The notes beneath the pieces are model-generated. The model did not search any database and was not told the DNA's origin. It saw nothing but the letters and a program-made list of their open reading frames with translations. A program made the translations under genes and the position numbers. Below are positions 24,771-34,964 of a stretch of DNA of 64,000 nucleotides, in pieces. Position 1 is the first letter of the stretch, and every line of letters begins with the position of its first letter. Origin of the DNA: Oscarella lobularis (Eukaryota > Porifera > Homoscleromorpha > Homosclerophorida > Oscarellidae); the NCBI RefSeq assembly GCF_947507565.1, contig NC_089194.1:558001-622000 (forward strand), in the 5' to 3' direction.

Positions 24771-24839
24771 ACAATAATGAATATGTACGTTTGTTCCTAT
24801 CGAAAAAAATTACATCGTCTGTCTGAGCTAGTTCTCGTC

Positions 24840-25790
24840 TGCCTTCACCCTCACCGTGCACTTCGTTGTAGCGAATGGCATTTTACGGCGGTCACAGAGC
24901 GCTTTTCGACTTCGGTTGAGGCGTATATACGGGAGGTACGAAAGAAACCAGCTTCATTTGACCCTTCCAGCAAGAGTTACACCCTTTTCGCTGGTTACAC
25001 GGCGAGTGAAAGCAAGTGAGAACACATTCGATCGCCGAGAAGGGCAACGATTGCCGCGATGGGAGCGGATTCGGACGAGATCCGTCGAACTGTTTATATC
25101 CCGGATAAGATCTGAAAAAAAGTCCAGTTACCATCTTTTGGATTGCTTTTCACCCGCCTCAGTAGATTCATTTAGTTACCAAAATGTAAAGGCGTTCCGT
25201 GAAGGCCGAAAACTTCCAGTCGCTTCTCTATTTCTGTAGCGGCGCGAACCACGACACTCGCGCGACCGTCATCATTATCGACTTAGCGTCGAGTGGCTTG
25301 TCTGAAACGTATTGTTTTTTCAGTGAAATACTGTACGAGCTTAGCGCAAGTTGAGAGCGTGAACTTCAAGGTACAGACTACATTTTCAGCCATTGTATTT
25401 ATTGTTTTTGCATAGGAACATAGTGCTGAAATGGTAAAAGTGGTGATGACATGTAGAACGCACGAGTCCCTAAACAACATCAAATGAACTAATTGAAACG
25501 TAGAATTTCTCCTAGGTATATGTGTCCAGCTGTCTTGTATATTGCTTCAACTCATATTCGTCAGGTACACTAGAACATCAATGGAGTAAGTGGGACGGCT
25601 AGTAGAAGGGAAGAAAGCCAAAGGCATCTAAGGCGAGGAAGATCCTGAGGAAATTAAGGAAGAAGGACTGTAAGCACACCTCATCAAATAATCATTTTCT
25701 TGTCTTTTTATGTTTCTATAGCATCTGCTTCTTGTGGCAGTTGTAGTACGTAGCAGTGACAAAGCACACACATCGAAAGTGAAACCGAAA
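24840..25790 (+). repeat. Interspersed repeat family, copy B (right of the receptor gene)
   Basis: The order of blocks matches copy A: ACAGAGCGCTTTTCGACTTC, TATATACGGGAGG, CGATTGCCGCGATGGGAGCG, ATATCCCGGATAAGAT, CACCCGCCTCAG, CATAGTGCTGAAATGGTAAA, then CTTCTTGTGGCAG. A further matching block (GACGACATTCTATTTCAGCG to GTTGCAAGTAAAATTCAAAC) lies apart at about 26,095-26,185. The two copies are direct repeats around the receptor gene. Confidence 0.75.
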
Positions 25791-26777
25791 ATTTATTGAG
25801 ACTAAATGGAGATGTTCTTGGCTATGAAAGCCACATGGGAAATGTATCCAGCTATTTAAAAATGTTTATTTCTTTACTCCTTTCTTCACAGAACCTCTGG
25901 GCAAACCATTTGCAACAACTTCCAGACTCCAGAGTCATTGCTGTTCGGCGACTCTCTTGTGGTAGGTAAGTTTAATCGAACTGTTCTTTCTTAATTAATA
26001 TGCATCGTTGCTCTGTAATCTAGTATGTCATGATGTGTTTCACGCGTTTTGTTTCTTTTGCGTTGCTTTTAAGTATATTGCTTCACTTGTTAATGACGAC
26101 ATTCTATTTCAGCGTCATTAGTTTGGGCTGGAACGTCTGCTGTCTGTCCGCAGTTGCAAGTAAAATTCAAACTGATCTTTTTTTTGCCGTTGCTCAGAAA
26201 TTTTGATCTCTGTCTAGGTACACCTTGAGAACTTTATCGCATCAGAACTCTTCTATTTTGTCCGAGCTTTGTCGAGAATATAATGCCAGAAGAAATTCAG
26301 TCGTTGTGATAAGGTTTGTAGGCCCTTTTTTGTTCTCGGATACTTCACACCGTGCCTGAAAGGGTCTGCGAACGCATTTGGTGCCTACGCGTCGTAGAGT
26401 CGTAATGTGATATATTTGTTGATTATCTCTGTTAGATTCGCGTGAGTAAAACGTCAGCTATTCAGACGTAGAAGTCCTGTGACGAAAAGGTTGAAATTAT
26501 AAAGACTTGTGCTGTTCAAAGTGTTTGATTCTTTGTTCAAAAACGGAGCAGCCGCTAATTAATCAACACGTGAGATCCTATGTGGGAGATGCGTGCTCCG
26601 CCCTAAACTCATTACCGTATACTTTTCTTAGTTGCATTCGTGTACTTCCTTTCCTAAACGCGTTTGCTGGAAAAGTTTTCCTTTGACTCGACGTCGTTTT
26701 CGTTTATCTCAACTCTCCAGACTTGTAATAGAAAGCTACTCGCCGAGGGACGGCCGCGAGAAGAAACCAAGCCAAAC
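25791..26777. other. Intergenic region before the C3-like gene
   Basis: Apart from the displaced repeat block at 26,095-26,185, no reading frame with family features was seen. The promoter of the C3-like gene is expected in the last few hundred bases; no clear core element can be named. Confidence 0.5.
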
Positions 26778-29700
26778 ATGTTGGCGAAGTTGTGTGCTCT
26801 TTCTTTTCTTGTTACAGCAGCTATTGGGAATGTGTGGTAAGCGTCTTTGCAGCTGTCGTGCCATCTTCGAGAGCTAATTTTTCCTGTTTCCTAGTCCCCC
26901 GAGGTACGTCGTCCTTTTTCCCGAAGTTTTGCAAGTTGGAACTGAGCAGACGATAGCCGTTTCGGTCTTTGGTGAGCAAGCTCTCCCAATCAAAGTCCAA
27001 ATCGAAACGTTTGACGGCTTTGTTATAAACGGATCAAACTCCGTAATTGTTGCCAAAGGCACCAGAGAGTTCAAGCTCAGAGTAAACAAAAGAATTTTAA
27101 TAAGACAGCGTAAGACTCTTTTTCCTTCAGATTCCTTGCATGAACGTCACCGAACCGAGCGAGGGAGGGACACGTTACGCCTGTGTCAAGTTTATAACTA
27201 ATCCTTCGAATTGCCCTACAAATGAGAGACGACGCGTGGTGCTGAGCTTCAAATCAATTTCAGTTTTTGTACAGACTGACAAACCTGTCTACAGAAGAGA
27301 CGATGACGGTACAAATTGTCCTGTAAGCTGTGTTTCTAAAAGAAGGACTCTCTTTTTAGTGAGAATTTTCGTTGCTGTTGTAAAACCAGACCATACGCTT
27401 TTGGATGATGACACAGAGGTGCTGTTTAGCAAATGACTCTTAATTAAGCCTCGCAGAGCTTTATGCTGATAGATAATAAATTTCTGCTCTTTGAGGCCCC
27501 TACAATTGTTCCTAATTTAATTGCTTCTTTCCTATTTTAGGTTATTTTTGACATCAAGGTAAGTTCAATTGAAGTTTGAATGACCGTAGTATTATCAGTG
27601 CACTAACATCTAGAATCCGCAAGCCTTGACTGTTCATCGTTTTGTTCTCAAGACCGCCTCAAGTACTAAGTCCAGTGCTTTTAGTATACTTGTAGGACCT
27701 GAGGTTTTAGAGTTTCAGAAGCACTCATTCAATCTTGGACACGACCCTTTGGTTGGAAAATGGATTATTCGTACTAAATATGGCTGCAAGGTTGATTAAG
27801 TATTTCATGTGTTGGGCAGAACTAAAAGACATTATTAGAATAGCGTGATTTCAAATTTTCAATTTCAAGTTGAAGACTTTGGTATGCTATGTTATATGGA
27901 CGAATTATATTTGCCTTGACGTACTTTACTGTTAGTTTTGCCAAGATCGAGGTTGTGATTACTCCACCTAGAGTTATCAGTCCGTCGTCGGACCGCATCG
28001 ACGTCGGAGTGAAATCCATGTATTGCTCTATGTTCATATTCTAAACGAGTTCGTTTAGCATAATCTGTTCTAGAGATACCTATGGAAAACCTGTTGTAGG
28101 AAGGCTCAACGTCACTCTAGGAGTAGCTGAGAGGAACTCCCCTTTGGTTCAAACATTTAGAACAGAGCTCTTTCAAATAACGATCAACGTAAGCAGTTGG
28201 AAGACGTTTAAAATGAAAAAAAAGAGAATTTGAGTTTAGGATAAAGGAAAAAAACGGCTGACCTTTCCAAATGACGGTTACTGAGTCTTTCCGGAGGGAA
28301 AATTGCTTTACATCTCTGCTGAAGTAACCGAAAGAGCTAGCCATATCGGTCAAAGCAGTAAAGATAAATCAGCGGTTTTTACTGCCGTTCCCATCTTACT
28401 TGATTGCAGTCTGTCAAAGTCTTTCTACGCACCTCTTCTGCCTTACGAACTTAGAGTATACACTAGTTCAAGTGGTGGCACATGAACATGTCTAAGCTCT
28501 TTATAGATTCAGGCAAAATACGCTAACGGAGAATCTGCAGCTCAGAAAGACATTAAGATTGTTACGGGACACGACGGAAAGTCACTAAGAGAGCGTTCTG
28601 ATGAAAATAGAATAGCATCGTTTATGCTCCAAATTGACACGAGAGCAAGTCAACTTACTGTCAGGGTGCGCAAAAGTAAAGTATTTTTTGTAGGTAGGTA
28701 TGTTAAGTGCACTCTTAGGGTAGCGTAGGAGGTCAACTGTCAGAAGAAGTGTGTCAACTCCAAGCATATCAAACGTCATGCAGCCACTACATTGTAGTTA
28801 CGACACGAACTCCAACACCGTTTAAAAAAGGCAGTCCTGCAATTTTTGAAATTGTCAAGAGAAAATAATGCAAATGGCCAGGTATAACGAAACACATCAT
28901 TTCTTTTCTTGTGGCCATCGTTGTTTGCTTCTTATAGTTTGATATTCACGTCGTGGTAATGTCTTGTGGAAAAGTTCAAGATACTTTCAACGAAAGAAAC
29001 AGGAACGGGCCGATATTTTCGTTTCAAGTTAAAATTAACTCATATTTCTGTGAAACGTTGTGCGTCGCTGCCTACTACGTAACCGAGTGCAACGGAAAAT
29101 CTGCCGTAATTTCTGATTTCCTCTGCGCCGACGTTATTAAAGAAAGTTGTTTCAATGCTGTGCGACCACAAGCCATTTAGTTTCACCTTTTGATACGTAG
29201 TTCTTTGTAGATACGGCTTCAAAGTCATGCTAGAGATAACGTTGTTCGACCGGGACAGGGCGTGCAACTAGCACTAACTGCGGGGGCGTATTCCAGCATC
29301 GCACTCTTGGCGGTCGACGAATCACTCTACCTAGTTAACAATAAACGCGGAGTAGCAAAAGAGGTATATATGAATAATAGACTGGTCTCGCGTGTTTCAA
29401 TTTAATTAAAATTTTTCTAGTTTCATTACGACATGTCATGTGATTACCAAATAAATGGAGTAGGAGTTTTTAGTGTAGCCGGAGTAGATAGCAAAAATTC
29501 ACGTTCACGTTCTTTTTAAAAAGTCAATAGGACTGACGTCTCTCAGCAGCGGAATCATGTCACCTGTGGATCGTGACGGTAGGAAATAATAATTCTTGAT
29601 ACGTGAAAGGTCGGCGTAAAGAATTTTAATTGTTGTAGGTGAAGAATGTTCGAAATCTCGCACAAAACGAGAAACGTCGTCTCAGCAAGGTGAGTTCGCA

Positions 29701-32700
29701 GAAAATTTTCCTAATCGGTTTGTATTGTAACGCTTTTGTTATAAAGGAATAAACTTGCACGTATATTCAGGGTCCAAGGATAGGACCGGACGAGAAGACA
29801 GCAACCGTGAACTTCTTGCAAGAACCGGGGAACTCGCCGCAGCGGGACTGAATCTATTTCGTGACGACATCCGCGGATTCTGAAAGTTTCGTCCCTAAAG
29901 AAGGTAGAAGGATTGTATTCTAAAGAAAATCTATTCACTTAAGCCAATGAGAAGAGAGGCTGCGAAGAGGTCGAAATGTGGAAGAGCAAAATCCCTATTC
30001 AATATTGAAAAACGAAAATACTGATTTTTTCGACAAACGGTCTTATTTTCCTCACGTTTGGCTATACGACAATGAAATCACGACTGAGTAATTCAAGGTT
30101 TCTCCTATTTTTGCGTTTAGAAGTTGTTTTAGACGGAGCGAAGATAGATCTCTATTTCTCAACGTTCCGAGTACTATTAGTGAATGAAGCATTCAAGGAT
30201 TTTTAAAATTCTTTCGGAACAAGGATTTTGTGCTTCAGATCCAATTCGCTTAAGAGCGTTTAAGACGTTGTTTGTAGAATGTCGCCTACCCACTTCACTA
30301 CGTAGGCTGGAGCAAGCTACAGTAGCTTGTACGGTCTACAATTACGATGAACGGACAAATTCAACGGTATTTGCATGTCTAAGATGGGCTTGTTCTACGA
30401 GCTCTTGTATTACTGCAAGCTAATGAAAAATGCAGGCGTGCCTGAGACTTCTAGTAACGAGAGAAGACATATGCACAACTGCTGGATATGATGAATCAAC
30501 CGATGCCATATGCCTTTTCATTGGCGCGCAAAGCAGCAAGACGGTGCTGCTTCCAATTGTTCCGGTTAGGAAAGGAAAGTTGAAACTGAAAGTTCGCCTG
30601 ACCACTGATTTCTCAGGAGAAGATGTAGAGACATTCATATTTGTCGAGGTAGGTGTGCAACGGTTACATGCGTGTCTTTCAAAATTAATTCATTACTTCG
30701 CTCTAGCAATGGTTTACATTGATTATGAGCATTATATACTGTAGCGTGCTTAATTATTGGCACAGCTTTGCCTTGAACTTAAAGCCTTTTTTCTTTAGCC
30801 TGAAGGCACCGCTAAAGAATATTCTCTAAGTGCTGAGCTGGATCCTCAAGGTAAATTCTCAAAGCCATCGATGAAGTGATCGGCTATGCTTTTCTTAGAA
30901 ATTAATTCTGTTTCTACGAAGGATTGGTGCACGTCTATAATCGGTCCTGAAGGTAACATAAATTATTTTAAAAGATTCAAAAAGAGTTCCTTTTGGTTGT
31001 AGACTTTCGTAAGGGTTACTGCTACAGAGGCTCTTCTCACTCTTCTTTTGGCCAAAGCAAGAACTGTTCTGGAAAAATAATTGCCGAGAAGCTTTCAAAG
31101 CGAGATTGCTGTGACCAACTAATCGACAAATTTGCCGTGTCGTGGTCTGACGAAAATCACTGCGATCTCTGTCCGAAACGGCGCTATTAGCGCCAGTGCG
31201 ACGCTATTGGCAAGAAGAAACAAATCAATACTTTTTATATTCGATTGCCAGAGACCTACATTGCCGGGTCGGATAGAGCTTGGCTCTCGATCACAGGAAA
31301 TTATTTTCTTGGAAGTCTGGGCAATGCTGAGAGCTGGGATCCCAAATTGCCATGGTTAGACACTTGCCGACAGAATTTCGGTATTCATCAATCGAGGCTA
31401 TACTATAAGGTAAAAAACATATATTAGGAAAATCTCAAAATAATAAGTTTAAAAATAGGATATCACTCTCTTTTAAATTGCCAATCGCCAATGGGAGTAT
31501 TTAGAAAAGATCGACGATCGCCTGCTTCAACAATGTCCCTATACTCGATTTGATTTACTGTTTTATATTATCATTTTAGGCTAAGCGCTTTTGCACTGCA
31601 AACGTTCTGTGATGCTAGAAGCGATGTTGCAATCGATGACGCCGTCATAAAAAGCCTTGTTAATTTTCTGGCAAATAGGCAAACTCAAAGTGGTGTCTTT
31701 TTTAAGTCAGATTCCTTTTCCACGGATGTGACAGTACGTTCTGCAAATTTTCATTACATTCAAAGATCTTGTAAATATTCACAGAGTGATGGACAAGCGT
31801 ATGTATCTGCTTATATTGTAAGCGGAGCATTAGAATGCTGCCATGCGCCGAATCATCCTCTTTTTCTCCCGGTACAGAGCGTGATTGACATAACAAGGGT
31901 GTGAGTTATGTAGACATCTTTTAGAACGCTGTTACGGCCTTTTGCAAAGCAGTTCAATTTTTGGAGCTTTCGGTGGAAAGAGATCTTCTTAGAAGACGCG
32001 TTACTAAAGCCATTGCCTATGGTGCTCTTGTCAAAGCGTGCACAACGTGCCGCCTCTGTCAGTGCAGAGCTGATATGCTGACCAAAGCAAGGCATATTCT
32101 AAACGTAGTGTCAGCTTTTCGTAAGTCTATTCTTTGCCAATCAGTTTTCTTGAAATGTATATATAATAATTACCTATAAGGAGACGATGGATCAAGGTTT
32201 TGGCCGTCGGACGGAGCGTCCTCTCATGACATTGATACGAGTTCTGTTGAAACGACGGCGTATGCGTTATGCGCCTTTGTCGACGACGAAAGAATTAAAG
32301 AAGCAAGGCCCTTGGCAAAGTGGTTAAACGGTGAACAAACGGAAGTTAAAAATTCTCATCATACGCCAAATCGGGTGCGATCACTTCAAAAGGCAACGTT
32401 CAAATCTAATTTGATGCTTTTATTTCTTCGCAGCGCTAAGATGTCTTTCTAAGTTTGCTAGCAAAGTTTCGTTTGAATGCGATCTAACAGTTAGCGTAAC
32501 AGCATCAGAAAACAATTCTCTTGCTAAGGTTTTTCGAGTTAACGACTCCAATAAGGACTTGGTTCAAACATTGGAGGCAAGGCAGTTCTCTTTTACGTCT
32601 TGAGGTTTCAAAGACTATTTGAGTATTTTTTATTATTTACTCAGCTTCCTCGCAATGACATTGTCAAAGTAGAAACAACAGGGAACGGCCTTGGAATTGT

Positions 32701-34180
32701 TCAGGTGCTTTCTTAATGCGTGAGCGTTTTATCGTTTGAGTGTCGAAATTTTCTTTGAAGGTGCATGTTAAATACAACGAAGCAATAACCGGAAACGACA
32801 ATTGCAAATTTAATTTGTCGGTTTCCTCTCAATACGTTTTCGGTAGCGCAATTGCATTGAGAGTTTGTGTTCAGTAAGTTTCCGTTTCTAAATCGTTGAC
32901 ACTATGTCTCCATTTCTTCAAAGATACCTTGGTGACTTGTCCATGGACGAAGCGGTAGTGGAAGTTGAATTGCCAAGCGGTTACGCTGCTTGCAAGGAGG
33001 GCCGAGAAAATTGCGTGAAAGAGGTAGATTTTCTCTTCTTACCTACAGCCTTTTGCATAACATAACGTTCAGCTCAAAGAAACTTGGGGAAAATCTAATT
33101 ATCTTCGATCTGTTGAAATATCAGGACGAGGCGTGATATTTTACTTTGATCAGGTGAAATTCAACACCCTTTGTTTTTGGTTGTTTTCAAATACCTATTT
33201 TCTGCTATAGATTGGTTCATCGCTTGATCAACAACGTACGTGCTTCACATTTCGAGCAGATGTTGCGTACGCGGTTAGAAGTCTTACTCCTGTTAGTGCA
33301 AAGGTCTATTACAACAACCGCAAAGGTTAGTAAATAGGAGTGAAGTGAGTTCGAAAACCTTCGATCTTTTTGTATAGATCAAAGCTGCACCATTTTCTAC
33401 AATTTAAACAATGCAGAAGCTGATTTAGCCGTACTCTGCAATGAACCTGAAGCTGGTCGCGAAACGTTATGCGTCTGCTGTGCAGGTGATAGAGCGAAGG
33501 TCTTGCTAAAGGCTAGTTCAATAAAAATTTAGGCCGTTGTCCGAAACTTGAGCCTATTATGAACAGGCTCTGCAACGCATGCTTGCACCACGACTACGGT
33601 ATAATTTTTTATTTGAATGCCCCAAATCTGGATCCAATCGGGCTTTATCTTTAGTGTATCGTGTTGAAGTTCTCAGAATCGTCACTAAAGGTGAATGGCA
33701 GAAGATAATAGTCAAGCTAGTGGACGTAAGTTTTTCTAATGTCGACAATGGTTGAAAATTCTTTTGCTGCAGATATTGAAGCACGGAAAGCGTGACTTGA
33801 ATCGAGGTGCTAGAGTAGCGCTTTGGATGCGACTAGTCTGCTCTCGATCACTGACTTTTCAAATTGGAGAAAGTTATCACGTGCAGGGAGAAGACGGTGT
33901 CAAATTTGTTCTAGATCACTCATCTCACGTAGAAAAATGGCCTGAAAAGCTGTCTGCTTGTGCGAAAGCTAGATCCCAGTGCGAGCAAGTGAAGTGTGAG
34001 AAGAAAGAGAAGAAGAGGAGAAAGTTTAAGTGTGTAGTCGAATGCGAAGATGCACACCAAGACTGCAAGAGAGGAATTCGTCAATTTTCCAGGTACGTCC
34101 ATAACATGAAAAATGAAAAGGCGTCAGAATGCGAAATGCCGCTAAGCAAACTTTGCCCAAAAAATTTACTTTGGCTTTAG
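26778..34180 (+). CDS. Complement C3-like thioester-protein family gene with degenerate thioester site; possibly decaying
   Basis: The first exons join cleanly: 26778-26836 (signal peptide MLAKLCALSFLVTAAIGNV), 26895-27081 (YVVLFPEVLQVGTEQ), 27131-27308 (FVQTDKPVYRRDDD, the macroglobulin hallmark), 27360-27418 and 27541-27558. Later exons give ALLAVDESLYLV (29.3 kb), a basic site CSKSRTKRE (29.65 kb), YFPHVWLYD (30.05 kb), GFCASDPIRL (30.2 kb), TED pieces (GSDRAWLSITG, VETTAYALCAF), a receptor-binding domain (NGLGIVQ, VEVELPSGY) and a C345C/NTR domain ending in CSRSLTFQIGESYHVQGEDG. This order is that of C3/C4/C5. The GCGEQ site reads DTCRQN instead. The anaphylatoxin region lacks its Cys pairs. 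In-frame stops occur at 28282, near 30182 and near 31187, with a likely frame change near 30.2 kb. The family acts in opsonisation. This copy may be a pseudogene or a poorly assembled allele. Confidence 0.75.
29631..29960 (+). other. Beta/alpha processing and would-be anaphylatoxin segment of the C3-like gene
   Basis: After VFSVAG and a 41-nt intron, the reading SIGLTSLSSGIMSPVDRDGEECSKSRTKRE contains a tetrabasic-like RTKR site where C3 is cut into two chains. The following SKDRTGREDSNRELLARTGE has none of the six Cys expected of an anaphylatoxin fold. The next exon starts with RLRRGRNVEEQN. Confidence 0.5.
30990..31200 (+). other. Cys-rich TB-like insert ahead of the TED region
   Basis: The frame reads GYCYRGSSHSSFGQSKNC, then LSKRDCCDQLIDKFAVSW, then HCDLCP. 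The spacing C.Y...C, CC, C..CP recalls the TGF-beta-binding (TB) module of fibrillins and the N-terminus of properdin. In C3 proteins this position has no such module. A TAG follows in the same frame before the TED region resumes (INTFYIRLPETYIAGS). Confidence 0.4.
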
Positions 34181-34964
34181 CTGTTGCGTTGTAGTAGTTT
34201 CCATATCATGTATCATGTCTGTTCGTTTTATGGATTTTTTTACTTTTTTGGAATTTCGCTGTGATACATGTGTCCACAACAGTCTGATGGAGAGCCTGCG
34301 GCGTTAATTTCCCGAACACCAGGTGAACTACATAATTGACCACATGATCGACACTTTAGCATCTCTATCGGGCTGGAATGGCGGTAGCCTAAATGCAAGC
34401 TCTCAACTTCGAATCAGCCTCTAGAGTACTAAACCGCGCCAAAGAGACGCTGGGACGGAGTTTCTTGTGAATCAAACTGAAACCGTTGCGTTTGTAGCGC
34501 GAGTCTCTTCTGGGAAGAATTAAATACCGTTTTTCGGACATTTCTCGACTGAAAGTCAAGATTCGCTTCTCTACGATGGTATGAGAGCAATCGATATGCT
34601 GACTAATACGACTCCTTCCTTCTGCATTTATTTTATCCGGGATATTACAAGCTCTTTCTATCTCGTCCGAATCTGCTTTCATCGTGGCAATCGCTGAGTT
34701 TCGAGGCAAGCGAATGAATGCTTACTCTAATTTTCTCGCCGCTTGGACTGCGAGAGGGGGCAGCAAATGCTCCAAGAGGCGAATAACGGTCCTTTCACTG
34801 ATATCTCCCGTATCATCTACAGAGAAGATACTCCAAGCTAAGCTCTCAGCGGACTATCAACTCGAGCACAGCATAGCAAAGATTGAATAGAATATCATAC
34901 CGAGCGCAAGGTCAGAAATTCGCGAGCAAAAGACATTTCAGATCAATTAAATGAAACGTAAATC
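34181..34964 (-). repeat. Degenerate interspersed repeat, copy C, in the intergenic region
   Basis: On the minus strand between about 34,790 and 34,460 the blocks CAGCGATTGCCACGATGAAA, GCAGATTCGGACGAGATAG and AATATCCCGGATAAAAT appear in the same order as in copies A and B, with more changes. An open frame of 106 residues in this copy is not supported as a gene. Nothing else was seen between the C3-like stop and the kinase gene. Confidence 0.55.

Noticed and set aside
28277..28296. A 20-nt intron removing the TGA at 28282 in the C3-like gene
   Set aside because: It is far shorter than the other introns here (about 40 nt and more) and would shift the frame. Skipping the segment from 28190 to 28296 as one intron keeps the frame and remains possible.
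26778..34180. Reassigned genetic code (TGA read as Trp) for the whole organism
   Set aside because: Other genes here end at TGA or use TGG for Trp normally, and one of the in-frame stops is TAG.
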